A stretch of DNA of 25,908 nucleotides, from NCBI GenBank assembly GCA_002420015.1, contig DIHF01000060.1, forward strand, positions 1-25,908, in the 5' to 3' direction. Below the pieces are notes generated by a model, which saw nothing but the letters and a program-made list of their open reading frames with translations, made no database searches and was not told where the DNA came from. This stretch comes from Micavibrio sp. UBA5703. Lineage in GTDB: Bacteria; Pseudomonadota; Alphaproteobacteria; Micavibrionales; Micavibrionaceae. Each line of letters opens with the position of its first letter. The stretch's first letter is position 1. Shown here in pieces: positions 15,140 to 22,868 of this stretch. The position numbers were made by a program, and so were the translations under genes.

Positions 15140-15215
15140 CGTCATCCCGTTACCTTCGTCATCCCGGCGCCTTGTCCGGCGTAGCCCGAAGGGCGAAGAC
15201 GGAAAGCCGGGATCC
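15140..15215. repeat. CGTCATCCCGG-type palindromic repeat
   Basis: A short partial copy (CGTCATCCCG, 15140-15149) precedes a fuller one from 15157. In the fuller copy CGTCATCCCGGC pairs with GCCGGGATCC at its end, around an inner GCCCGAAGGGC hairpin. It begins 10 bp after the stop of the gene at 14461 and opens a gene-free stretch of about 475 bp (15130-15604), which I read as entirely repeat DNA. Confidence 0.7.
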
Positions 15216-15225
15216 ATTCGTAATC

Positions 15226-15514
15226 ACCACGAAGACACGAAGTTCACGAAGAATCCTTTCTTCTCTGTCATCCTGAAGGGCCAACGGCCCTGAAGGATCT
15301 CATCTTTTTTACGCGGAGAAACGGAGAGGCGGAGTAATTGCTTAATGCTTCTCCGTATCTCCGAAACTCCGCGTTTAAAACTTTTGAACCACAGCGTACA
15401 TAAATGAAATTTTTATCCCGTCATTGCGAGGAGGACCCCGGACTTGATCCGGGGGACGACGAAGCAATCCACGGCCACAAGAAAAGACTGGATCCCGGCT
15501 TACGCCGGGATGAC
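15226..15514. repeat. Composite repeat array, copy 1 (left of rhomboid gene)
   Basis: The blocks in order are as follows. 15226-15251 is ACCACGAAGACACGAAG plus a tail. 15271-15297 is a hairpin with AGGGCC/GGCCCT stem, GA/GA internal loop and TCCT/AGGA closing pairs. 15311-15373 has inverted GCGGAGAAACGGAG and CTCCGAAACTCCGC arms. A TTTTGAACCACAGCGTACA block follows, then a CGTCATTGCGAGG...GAAGCAATCC...GGGATGACAT nested hairpin at 15419-15514. The same block order recurs 1.2 kb downstream. Confidence 0.8.
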
Positions 15515-15604
15515 ATGTGGGTGGCATTCTGGTGTCTTTTAGAAACAGCTGTATTTATTTACCTATAAGCCCCAACACCCTTATCACCCTCCCCGGTTTT
15601 TGTT

Positions 15605-16411
15605 ATGCTACCCCGCATGACGGAAAGCAAATACAACGGCTCAGGAAACGGACACGACAAAGACAAGCGCGACAATATCGTCCGCATGCCGACGCTCGCC
15701 GAGCGCGACCGCATGCGCAAGGAAAAAGAAAAACAGGAAAAAGCCTGGCGCGCCCAGTATAAAAAAGAGAGTAAAAAACAAAACAGCGTGCCGTTTTTCA
15801 ACATGGGTAAAGTCCCGCTTTTCACGCGCATCATGATCGCGCTTTTCATTGCCGTGCATTTGCCGCTTTATCTGCTGGTCGATCCGGTTGAGCGTTACGG
15901 CATATTTACGTCATGGGGGTTCGTCCCCGGCGCGTTCACCGGGAAAGCGCCGTGGGCGTGGCATACGCTGCTGACGCCGCTGACGCATATTTTCATTCAC
16001 GGAAGCTGGATGCACCTGTTGCTCAACGGGACGATGATGCTGGTCATGGGGCTGTTCACCGAAACCATGTTCGGGCCGCGCCGCATGGTGTTTTTCTTTT
16101 TCGTCTGCGGGATATTGGGCGCGGCGTTTTATTTTGCGATCAACCCCTTTTCGGCAGCGCCCGTCATCGGCGCCTCGGGCAGCATCAGCGGCCTGTTCGC
16201 CATCACGCTCTTATTGATGCACGGGCGCGGCATGCTCGGGCCTGTCGGGCGGCGCGGCGTGTGGCCGATGATTTTGCTCTGGGTGGCCGTTATCACAATC
16301 ATGGGGATGCTCGGCGGCGATATCGCCTGGCAAGCGCATCTCGGCGGCTTCCTCGGCGGGCTGGGGCTGTTCTATCTGATGAAAAAGTATCCCCGCCTGT
16401 TGCCGTTTTGA
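15605..16411 (+). CDS. Rhomboid-family intramembrane serine protease
   Basis: This is a 268-residue inner-membrane protease that cuts transmembrane substrates within the bilayer. Six membrane segments cover residues about 75-262. The catalytic pair is visible: Ser191 in GASGSISG and His245 in WQAHLGGFLGG. HGSWMHLLLNGTMM carries the oxyanion-side His and Asn, and MFGPRR follows TM2. The N-terminal 65 residues are cytoplasmic and very charged (MPTLAERDRMRKEKEKQEK), likely helical. ATG 15605 and ATG 15617 are both possible starts and neither has a strong ribosome-binding site. The gene stands alone between two copies of a composite repeat, so its neighbours give no hint of its substrate. Confidence 0.92.
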   Translation: MLPRMTESKYNGSGNGHDKDKRDNIVRMPTLAERDRMRKEKEKQEKAWRAQYKKESKKQNSVPFFNMGKVPLFTRIMIALFIAVHLPLYLLVDPVERYGIFTSWGFVPGAFTGKAPWAWHTLLTPLTHIFIHGSWMHLLLNGTMMLVMGLFTETMFGPRRMVFFFFVCGILGAAFYFAINPFSAAPVIGASGSISGLFAITLLLMHGRGMLGPVGRRGVWPMILLWVAVITIMGMLGGDIAWQAHLGGFLGGLGLFYLMKKYPRLLPF

Positions 16412-16419
16412 TTTTTTAA

Positions 16420-16667
16420 CCGCCACGCACGCAACGGGCGCAACGAATCCTCTCCCTTGTCATCCTGAAGCGTCAAAGACGCTGAAGGATCTCATCTTTT
16501 TAGGAAAAGAAACGGGGAAGTGGAATAATTGCTCAGCGTTTCTCCGGAACTCCGCGTAAAAATTTTTGAACCGCGGCGTACACAGCGACTACGGCGCCTT
16601 CATTTATCGTCATTGCACGGCTTGTCCGTGCAATCCATGGATCACACGCATAAAGCGTGTGATGACG
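16420..16667. repeat. Composite repeat array, copy 2 (right of rhomboid gene)
   Basis: The block order matches 15226-15514. ACCGCCACGCACGCAACG comes first, then the hairpin at 16463-16489 with AGCGTC/GACGCT stem and the same GA/GA loop and TCCT/AGGA pairs. A TCTCCGGAACTCCGCG arm and TTTTTGAACCGCGGCGTACA follow, then CGTCATTGCACGG...CAATCC...GATGACG at 16608-16667, which contains the TCACACGC/GCGTGTGA hairpin. It is diverged from copy 1, but pairing is kept. Confidence 0.8.
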
Positions 16668-16883
16668 GAGTGTGTGATTGTTAATTTATAGCCAAGACCG
16701 CAATTATCGACAGGGCCACCCCCCTCTCCTTTCAGGGAGAGGGGATGAGTCCTCTCAATAATTACAGATTCAGCTATAACAGCCGAAGAAAAGATATTAT
16801 GTAAATATTGTTTTCACGGAACGAACTGATGGATCAGAATAACCATTCCAAATCAAAATTTTACATGACGTTTTCGGACGCTT
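16668..16883. other. AT-rich gene-free stretch with one hairpin
   Basis: Apart from the CCCTCTCC hairpin at 16719-16744 I see no gene, promoter or terminator that I would defend here. It follows the hemY stop and the repeat array. Confidence 0.5.
16719..16744. repeat. CCCTCTCC/GGAGAGGG hairpin, copy 1
   Basis: CCCCTCTCC, loop TTTCA and GGGAGAGGGG form a hairpin downstream of hemY. The same unit recurs at 18295-18316. On the minus strand, the hemY transcript direction, it could act as a mRNA 3' end structure, though no U-tract follows. Confidence 0.6.
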
Positions 16884-18266
16884 TTACCGCCCCGGCGCTT
16901 CGATCATGGCGCTTTTTCCTGCCCCGCCCCCGGCCAGAAAAGCATGTGCGCTCGCCGCGTCGGGATAAGCCCACTCAATCGTGTTGAAGCTGTTTTGCGG
17001 CATGGCGACGGGCGACCATTGCGGATAGATGCGCCCGGTTTCGCGGCACACCCATTGCCTGTCCGGCGCGGCTTCGTCCACCTTGTCGGACCATCTCATG
17101 ATGGCTTCCTCGTCCTGTGTGGAGCGCTCCTCCAGCGCGATCAGCATCCTGTAAACGCGGCGCGAGGGTTCTGTTTTTTCCGCCTCTCTCAGATGCGCGC
17201 GTGCCTCCCCCCACAGGCCATCGTCCATCGCCGCCTGCGCCAGCGCCAGATGCCCTTCGTTGCTATCGGGTTTAAGGGCCATAAGCCGTTCAAACCATTT
17301 CATCCGCAGCAGCGCATCGTCGGTTTTGGATTTTTTCCCGCCGGGCGGCGCAGCCATATCCCAGACATAAACAAGCTCGGGGTGCGGCGCGATTTTCCAT
17401 GCCTTTTCGATGATGGAAACAGCCCGGCGGCGCTGGCTGTTTTGAATGTGCATCTTGGCAAGCCGCGTCACTGTGGGCGCAAATGTCGGATCCTGTGCGT
17501 GCGCCTTTTTCAGTATGCCGAGCGCCAGTTCGCGGTGATCTTCCTGCAACGCGCTGTCGGCTTCGGCCAGCAGCATCGCCACGCGGTCGCTCTTGGCTTT
17601 CGGCGCTTCCACGGCTCCCGCCTTTTCGGCGCGGTAGAGCGTTTTGCGTGCCGCTTCCCAGTCCTGCATCTTGATCTCAAGATCGTAAACCATGCGCAAA
17701 ATCCACGGCTGTTTCGGGTGCAGGCGCAGCGCTTCGCGCCCCAACTCCAGCGCTTTGGGGTAATTCTGCGCGTCGATCGCGGCCTGAAGCAAACCACGCA
17801 CGCCAAGGAATGCGGCGTTTTTGTCCTGCAACAAAAGCGCGAAAGTCTCCCGCGCTTCGTCTTCCTTGTTGTTCATGCGCGCCGCCTGCGCCTTCAGGAG
17901 CAGCGGCAAGCCGTTATCGTCCTTGAGCATTCTTGTGGCTCTGTGGGCCTGATACTGCGCGCTTTTGGCATCGCCCGCCGCAACGGCGGTCAGCCCAAGC
18001 GTCAGCGCCTTATAACCCTTATCGCGCCTTACATATTCGCGGTAGCGGCGGAAAGATTTGGGGAAATCGGCAACACCCTTGATGACGCCGAAAATGGCAA
18101 TCGCCAGCAGAACGGTCAAAAGAAAAAGGAGAAGGAAAACGCCCATCTGGAGCGTGAGCTTGTATTCCATCCACTCAATCGCCACGGTGCCCGGCCTGTC
18201 CGCGACCCAGACGGCCAGCGCCACCAGCAAGGCAACCTTGACCATGAAGATAATGGCTCTAATCAT
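16884..18266 (-). CDS. hemY: HemY-like TPR membrane protein of the haem operon
   Basis: This is a 460-residue inner-membrane protein with two N-terminal membrane segments (about 5-22 and 38-62). Between them is the HemY-typical loop WVADRPGTVAIEWMEYKLT. The rest is TPR-like helical hairpins (for example YPKALELGREALRLHPKQPW). The C-terminal WVCRETGRIYPQWSP (about 400-414) resembles the conserved end of alphaproteobacterial members. It is not the Bacillus HemY oxidase. The proteobacterial protein is linked to haem synthesis, perhaps by organising its enzymes, and its exact role is unsettled. It is last in hemC-hemD-mitofilin-hemY, 88 bp after the mitofilin-like gene, with a hairpin in the gap. 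The ribosome-binding site is weak. Confidence 0.92.
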   Translation of the reverse strand: MIRAIIFMVKVALLVALAVWVADRPGTVAIEWMEYKLTLQMGVFLLLFLLTVLLAIAIFGVIKGVADFPKSFRRYREYVRRDKGYKALTLGLTAVAAGDAKSAQYQAHRATRMLKDDNGLPLLLKAQAARMNNKEDEARETFALLLQDKNAAFLGVRGLLQAAIDAQNYPKALELGREALRLHPKQPWILRMVYDLEIKMQDWEAARKTLYRAEKAGAVEAPKAKSDRVAMLLAEADSALQEDHRELALGILKKAHAQDPTFAPTVTRLAKMHIQNSQRRRAVSIIEKAWKIAPHPELVYVWDMAAPPGGKKSKTDDALLRMKWFERLMALKPDSNEGHLALAQAAMDDGLWGEARAHLREAEKTEPSRRVYRMLIALEERSTQDEEAIMRWSDKVDEAAPDRQWVCRETGRIYPQWSPVAMPQNSFNTIEWAYPDAASAHAFLAGGGAGKSAMIEAPGR

Positions 18267-18294
18267 GATACTTTCCCGTCACCGCGCTTCCTTT

Positions 18295-18316
18295 CCCTCT
18301 CCCTTCAGGGAGAGGG
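18295..18316. repeat. CCCTCTCC/GGAGAGGG hairpin, copy 2
   Basis: CCCTCTCCC, loop TTCA and GGGAGAGGG, followed by a further GGGAGAGGG, lie in the 88-bp gap between the mitofilin-like gene and hemY. It could set differential expression of hemY by partial termination or mRNA protection. Confidence 0.6.
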
Positions 18317-18354
18317 ATCAAGGGAGAGGGTCTTTCAAAAGACTCTCGGCAATT

Positions 18355-20040
18355 CTACTGCAATTCTGGCTGGGCGGGGTGTAAAATATTGGTGCCGGCC
18401 GGCGCGGCGGCGGGTTCTACGGTGGCGGTCGACGGCGTTGTGTTCGCCGTTTTATCGCCAAAGGCGCGCAGATTTATGATCTGCGCCGCGATTTGCCTCA
18501 CCTGCTGTGCCAGAAGGCTCGCTCTGGCCTTATCCAGAAACGGTGCCAGAACTTCGGCGGCCGGCCCCTGAATTGTCTGGATTTGCTCGATTGCGGCCTG
18601 TATTTCACCCGATTCCAGAAGATTTTCCGAACGCGCCAGCGTGGCCTGCGTGTCGGTGCCTGTGATGAGTTCGCCGTTCTTTTCAATCTGAAACAGCTCG
18701 TTCATGCGCGCCTTGGCTCTTTCCTGCACCGTAATGTCCTCGCCTTTAAGCGAAGCGACGACCGCATCGCCGGCCATGGCCTTCAACTCATTCGACAGGC
18801 CCTGCGGCGTTAAAATGCCCTGCCGCGCATGCGGCGCTAGGCTTTCAATCGAGGCCTTTAGCTCAGGATTGTCTTCGCCGACAAAATTCGTCAGCAGTTG
18901 CAGATCGCTTTCAAAAGATTCATTGTCGCGGTTCAGCGCGCCGCGAAAATTGGACAGCACAAGCAGCATAGCCGCCGCCTGCAATTCCTCCTGTGGTACG
19001 CCTTCAAATGTTTGGCCCAGAGCCGGGCTTTGCGTCTGCGCCTCTGCCAGCGCACCGCTGAAATTTTCCATGCTGCCGCCAAGACCCGATACCAGTGCGC
19101 TCAGTTCAGCCATCGCCTGCTTGAACTGTTGCTGGCCGCCAAGGGATTGCTGCCATTCCTCCGCGCGCTGGAGCATCGCCACGATTTGCGGCGAGCCGCC
19201 GGCCAGATCCGCGATATGGGTTTCCAGCCTGACCACGCGCTCCTGCAGGGAACCGGCATTTTCGCTCAAAACGTCTTCGGAAATGACCTTTGCGGCATCG
19301 ACAGCCTGGTTAACGGTTTCCTGCGCCTGTTTTGCCTGCTCCTGGAGGTTTTGCACGCGCTGCTCCAGACCGTCCGGCATCAGGCCGCGAATAAGCGATT
19401 GCTCTTCCTTGACGGCTTCGACTTCGCTCTGGATCTGCTCGACCTGTTCGACCTTGGGCCAGAACAGAGCGACCAGCGCCGCAATCATAACGACGATCAG
19501 AACGGCATTAATAATAGTCGAGCGCGCCACAGCCTTGTTCTCGGCAGCAGCGAACAGCTTTTCAACGCTGTTTTGGAGTGTCAAAGGCGGCCTGCCATCG
19601 CTCCCGCCGGATTTTTTCTCGTTTTTGCTTGCGGCATCGGCGCTTTCGGCAGGTTTATTGTCGTTGCCGCTTTCCTGCGCGGGTTTGGGGGCAGCCTGTG
19701 AGCCTTGTTCCTGAGCACGCACCTCGGGAACAATGCGCGTCTGTTTCGGTTGTGCAGGCTCTTCGGCCTTTGCAACGGGCGCGGGATTGGCTATTTCGTT
19801 CTGGTTAGCGATATCCGTACGTTCCAGCAAACCGCCCAGATCGACGTTATGTTCGCTGGCCGCCTTTAAAAGCGCCTCAAGCCGCGTGCCGGGAATCACA
19901 TTGCGCTTTTTCCAGCCCTGCACCGTTGTGACGGGCACAGACATCTTGCTGGCCATCGGGCGAATGCCGCCGAATTTTTCAATGACATCCTGCGCGTTGT
20001 TGATCACAGACTCGTTCTCGTCCTGATTTGTCTTGGTCAT
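18355..20040 (-). CDS. Mitofilin/Mic60-like membrane protein with N-terminal helix-turn-helix domain
   Basis: This is a 561-residue protein. Residues 15-72 resemble a small DNA-binding helix-turn-helix: FGGIRPMASKMSVPVTTVQG, then WKKRNVIPGTRLEALLKAA. Residues 75-165 are a Pro/Ala/Glu-rich linker, residues about 173-195 a single membrane segment (IINAVLIVVMIAALVALFWP), and residues 197-300 a coiled coil (VEQIQSEVEAVKEEQ, LEQRVQNLQEQAKQAQETV). The C-terminal part has the mitofilin-like LVLSNFRGALNRDNESFESD and IESLAPHARQGILTPQGL, ending in a helical LLAQQVRQIAAQI region. Alphaproteobacterial Mic60 shapes inner membranes and sits in this haem operon. Expected topology puts the HTH in the cytoplasm and the rest in the periplasm. 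ATG 20040 has GAGGAG 9 nt upstream; a longer reading from 20193 would overlap hemD and is rejected. Confidence 0.88.
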   Translation of the reverse strand: MTKTNQDENESVINNAQDVIEKFGGIRPMASKMSVPVTTVQGWKKRNVIPGTRLEALLKAASEHNVDLGGLLERTDIANQNEIANPAPVAKAEEPAQPKQTRIVPEVRAQEQGSQAAPKPAQESGNDNKPAESADAASKNEKKSGGSDGRPPLTLQNSVEKLFAAAENKAVARSTIINAVLIVVMIAALVALFWPKVEQVEQIQSEVEAVKEEQSLIRGLMPDGLEQRVQNLQEQAKQAQETVNQAVDAAKVISEDVLSENAGSLQERVVRLETHIADLAGGSPQIVAMLQRAEEWQQSLGGQQQFKQAMAELSALVSGLGGSMENFSGALAEAQTQSPALGQTFEGVPQEELQAAAMLLVLSNFRGALNRDNESFESDLQLLTNFVGEDNPELKASIESLAPHARQGILTPQGLSNELKAMAGDAVVASLKGEDITVQERAKARMNELFQIEKNGELITGTDTQATLARSENLLESGEIQAAIEQIQTIQGPAAEVLAPFLDKARASLLAQQVRQIAAQIINLRAFGDKTANTTPSTATVEPAAAPAGTNILHPAQPELQ

Positions 20041-20066
20041 AATTTTTGTCTCCTCACGATACGTAT

Positions 20067-20801
20067 TTATTCCCCGGAGCCACATACCTGCGTGATCAGA
20101 TTCAACATGCCCTGCCTGTCCGGCTGCGAAGCTGCGTACGTGTCCCCCCATTTTCGGGTCCGTACGCACTCTAGCACGGCTTGACTTATACACAAGGCCT
20201 TTATGGACATAAGCGCGCCACCAAGATCGTTTGCACCAATCTGGAAAAGGAAACTCTCAGCCGTACGCTTTGAGAAAAAAGTGACGGCAGATATCTCGCC
20301 ATCCCGTAATTTTTTTATACATAAATTACTTAACGCTTTAACCTTTTCGGCCTTATAGACAACCAGCGTTTCTACCTTAACGCCGGACCCGGCGAACATT
20401 TCATCGACGGGCCTTGCGACATCCTCGCCACGTATATGGAGAAACTGTCCGGTATCGGTTCCAACCCTGTTCAGAATAAGCGGCACAATTTGCACTGCGC
20501 TGCCATTTGCGTTATATATATTTCCGTACCCGGATTTGCGCGCCTGCTCATAAGTGTTTTGACCGACGCAATAGACCTCGATACCGCGCTCCGAAGAACT
20601 TTCCGAAAAAATTCGTACGGCATTGGCGCTGGTAAAAATCAGCCCCCTGTACCCGGCTAAATCGGGCAGCGAAAAATTGGCCGGAACGATTTCGAGCATC
20701 GGCTCGATGAAGGTTTTGTGCCCAAGATTTTGAAGCTCGCGAGCGTACTCCTGCGCGTCCTCGGCGGGCCTTGTTATGAGAATTAATCCCTGCCCGTTCA
20801 T
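20067..20801 (-). CDS. hemD: Uroporphyrinogen-III synthase
   Basis: This cytosolic enzyme cyclises hydroxymethylbilane to uroporphyrinogen III with inversion of ring D. At 244 residues it is close to the usual 240-260. Family features include ILITRPAEDAQEYARELQNLGH at the N-terminus, PMLEIVP, the RGLIFTSANAVRIFSE segment, YCVGQNTYEQARKSG, FLHIRGED, LVVYKAE and ISAVTFFSKRTAESF. The family is poorly conserved, and position directly after hemC adds weight. It starts 4 bp after the hemC stop and ends 26 bp before the mitofilin-like gene, consistent with one transcript. Confidence 0.93.
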   Translation of the reverse strand: MNGQGLILITRPAEDAQEYARELQNLGHKTFIEPMLEIVPANFSLPDLAGYRGLIFTSANAVRIFSESSSERGIEVYCVGQNTYEQARKSGYGNIYNANGSAVQIVPLILNRVGTDTGQFLHIRGEDVARPVDEMFAGSGVKVETLVVYKAEKVKALSNLCIKKLRDGEISAVTFFSKRTAESFLFQIGANDLGGALMSIKALCISQAVLECVRTRKWGDTYAASQPDRQGMLNLITQVCGSGE

Positions 20802-20805
20802 GGTC

Positions 20806-21744
20806 CTAAATTACCCCTTCCGGCAGCATGGATTTGAATTTTTTACCGAGCGTTTTTCCGGCCCGGATCGCCTGCTCAATTCCGTCCTCCGACAGCGCAA
20901 TATTTTCCCGAATAGAATCGGTCCAAAATTGGCTACCGCCCGGTCCGGCGAGTTTGACGGACAAACTTAACACGCCATCGCTCCAGACCGCATGCGCCCC
21001 GACTGGTGTATGGCATGAGCCACCAATTTGTCCGATAAACGACCTTTCTGAAGAAACACAAATAATTGTTTTTAAACAATTTATTTGGCTAAATTTGGAT
21101 ATCAATTGTTTATTTTTGGCCATTAATTCTATGCCGATTGCGCCCTGTCCTGCGGCCGGAATCATGTCCTCCGGGTCCAAAATTTCCGTGATCCGGTCCG
21201 CCAGCCCCAGACGTTTTAATCCGGCCACGGCAAGCAGTGTGGCATCGACCTGACCGGCTTTAAGCTTCTCCAATCTGGTGCCGACATTGCCTCTAAAGGG
21301 GACGATTTTGAGGTCTGGCCTTCGTGCCAAAAGGAAAGCTTTCCGGCGCGGGCTGGTCGTGCCAACAATGGCATTTTCTGGCAAATCATCCAGCCCCTTT
21401 CCGTCACGGGAAATGAGGGCGTCTCTGGCATCCTCTCGAGGCAACATACAGGGGATAACCAACCCCTCCGGCAGGGTCGAATCCATGTCCTTCATGGAGT
21501 GTACGGCGCAATCGATTTTACCCTGCAAAAGCGCCTCCTCGATCTCCTTGGCGAACAGGGCTTTGCCCCGCCCGCTTTCGGGTAAGGCCGCCTCGCCGCC
21601 TTCCGGATTCCAGTCGCCCGAAGTCTTGATGATAACCGTCTCGGTTTCGACTTCGGAGCCGAGCGCGGCCTTGACCATTTCGACCTGACGGAGCGCCAAA
21701 GGCGATCCCCGGCTCCCGATTCTGATTTTCTTTGGATTTGACAC
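20806..21744 (-). CDS. hemC: Porphobilinogen deaminase (hydroxymethylbilane synthase)
   Basis: This enzyme joins four porphobilinogens into hydroxymethylbilane, the fourth step from 5-aminolevulinate. At 312 residues it matches the family (about 310). Visible motifs are IRIGSRGSPLALRQ at the N-terminus, HSMKDMDSTLPEG with the catalytic Asp, TTSPRRKAFLLARRPDLKI, FRGNVGTRLEKL, and GGSCHTPVGAHA with Cys244, which holds the dipyrromethane cofactor. The start is the GTG at 21744, since GGAG lies 6 nt upstream and the protein then begins exactly where the family does. It heads the haem operon and diverges from tsaD with only 33 bp between the starts, so the two promoters must overlap coding sequence. 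Confidence 0.97.
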   Translation of the reverse strand: MSNPKKIRIGSRGSPLALRQVEMVKAALGSEVETETVIIKTSGDWNPEGGEAALPESGRGKALFAKEIEEALLQGKIDCAVHSMKDMDSTLPEGLVIPCMLPREDARDALISRDGKGLDDLPENAIVGTTSPRRKAFLLARRPDLKIVPFRGNVGTRLEKLKAGQVDATLLAVAGLKRLGLADRITEILDPEDMIPAAGQGAIGIELMAKNKQLISKFSQINCLKTIICVSSERSFIGQIGGSCHTPVGAHAVWSDGVLSLSVKLAGPGGSQFWTDSIRENIALSEDGIEQAIRAGKTLGKKFKSMLPEGVI

Positions 21745-21764
21745 GTACAGCTCCAATGGATAAC
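21738..21764 (+). promoter_or_regulatory. Candidate tsaD promoter over the hemC start
   Basis: A perfect TTGACA (21738-21743) and GATAAC (21759-21764) are separated by 15 bp, a short spacer. The -35 overlaps the hemC GTG start, so RNA polymerase binding here could interfere with hemC. I see no convincing hemC promoter on the other strand. Confidence 0.35.
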
Positions 21765-21777
21765 TCTGGTCGTCATT

Positions 21778-22854
21778 ATGAACATCCTCGGCATAGAAAC
21801 AAGCTGCGATGAAACTTCGGCCTCTGTCGTAAACGACAGGCGGGAGATTCTGTCCAATCTGGTCCTGAGCCAGCTCAAGGAACACGAAGCCTTCGGCGGT
21901 GTGGTTCCGGAAATTGCCGCCCGTGCGCATATGGAACATCTGGATACTTTAATTCGCGCGGCGCTGGCCGACGCCAAATTAACTTTTGACGATCTGGACG
22001 GCGTGGCGGCGACATGCGGCCCCGGCCTGATCGGCGGGGTGATGGTAGGCATGATGGCCGGCAAGGCGATTGCGGCAGCAAAAAATCTTCCCTTCATCGC
22101 CGTCAACCATCTCGAAGGCCATGCCCTGACCCCGCGCCTGACGGACAATATTGATTTTCCCTATCTTCTCCTTCTGATCTCGGGCGGGCATACGCAAATT
22201 CTGGTCGCCGAGGATGTCGGGCGCTACCGGCGCTGGGGCACGACGCTCGACGATGCCGCCGGGGAGTGTTTCGACAAATCGGCGAAACTGATGGGGCTGG
22301 GTTATCCGGGCGGCCCCAATCTTGAAAAGATGGCGGCAAAATGTTCTGACCCGGAAAAAGCCCTGAAGCGATTCCCCCTGCCCCTGCCGATGAAGGGGCG
22401 CGAAGGTTGCGACTTTTCATTTTCGGGTTTGAAGACAGCCGTAAGAATCCACGTGGAAAATTTGGCAAAAGGCGACCTTAATCCGGCGGATATTTCGGAC
22501 CTCTCATTTTCATTTCAAACCGCTATGGCCGATATCCTCGCAGACCGCTGCACCCATGCTATCCGCGATTTCCTGAAGCAGTACAGCACCAAAAACCCCG
22601 CGCTCGTCATTTCGGGAGGTGTGGCGGCAAATGGGGCTATTCGAAGCGCTTTGCAAAACGTTGTAAAACGACACGGCATGAAATTATTTGCACCTCCGCT
22701 CTCTCTATGTTCGGACAATGCGGCAATGATCGCCTGGGCGGGGTTGGAGCGGCTGCAACGCGGGATGCAGGATAACCTCGATACAAAAGCAAGGCCGCGC
22801 TGGCCTCTTGACCCTGATGCCGCGCCGAGGCAAGGTGCCGGGGTTAAGGCGTAA
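21778..22854 (+). CDS. tsaD: tRNA N6-adenosine threonylcarbamoyltransferase
   Basis: TsaD transfers the threonylcarbamoyl group from threonylcarbamoyl-AMP to A37 of ANN-decoding tRNAs, acting with TsaB and TsaE. At 358 residues it is slightly longer than E. coli TsaD. Motifs are ILGIETSCDETSASVV, PEIAARAHMEHL, GPGLIGGVMVG, the metal-binding His111 and His115 in NHLEGH, LLISGGHTQI, GTTLDDAAGECFDKSAKLMGL, GYPGGP, FSFSGLKTA, VISGGVAANGAIR and CSDNAAMIAWAG with Asp313. It heads the rightward operon, divergent from hemC, and is followed by gpsA after 14 bp. No strong ribosome-binding site is visible. Confidence 0.98.
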   Translation: MNILGIETSCDETSASVVNDRREILSNLVLSQLKEHEAFGGVVPEIAARAHMEHLDTLIRAALADAKLTFDDLDGVAATCGPGLIGGVMVGMMAGKAIAAAKNLPFIAVNHLEGHALTPRLTDNIDFPYLLLLISGGHTQILVAEDVGRYRRWGTTLDDAAGECFDKSAKLMGLGYPGGPNLEKMAAKCSDPEKALKRFPLPLPMKGREGCDFSFSGLKTAVRIHVENLAKGDLNPADISDLSFSFQTAMADILADRCTHAIRDFLKQYSTKNPALVISGGVAANGAIRSALQNVVKRHGMKLFAPPLSLCSDNAAMIAWAGLERLQRGMQDNLDTKARPRWPLDPDAAPRQGAGVKA

Positions 22855-22868
22855 CAAGGATAACACCA

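Noticed and set aside
15130..16883. Possible CRISPR array or transposon around the rhomboid gene
   Set aside because: The repeats are not regularly spaced, no spacers of equal length exist, and no cas gene or transposase is present.
16944..18479. Plus-strand frame of 511 codons
   Set aside because: It lies opposite hemY, which has clear family features. The plus frame has shadow composition and runs into repeat DNA.
20041..20193. Longer N-terminus of the mitofilin-like protein
   Set aside because: The added 51 codons overlap the hemD end, while ATG 20040 has a strong ribosome-binding site at the right distance.
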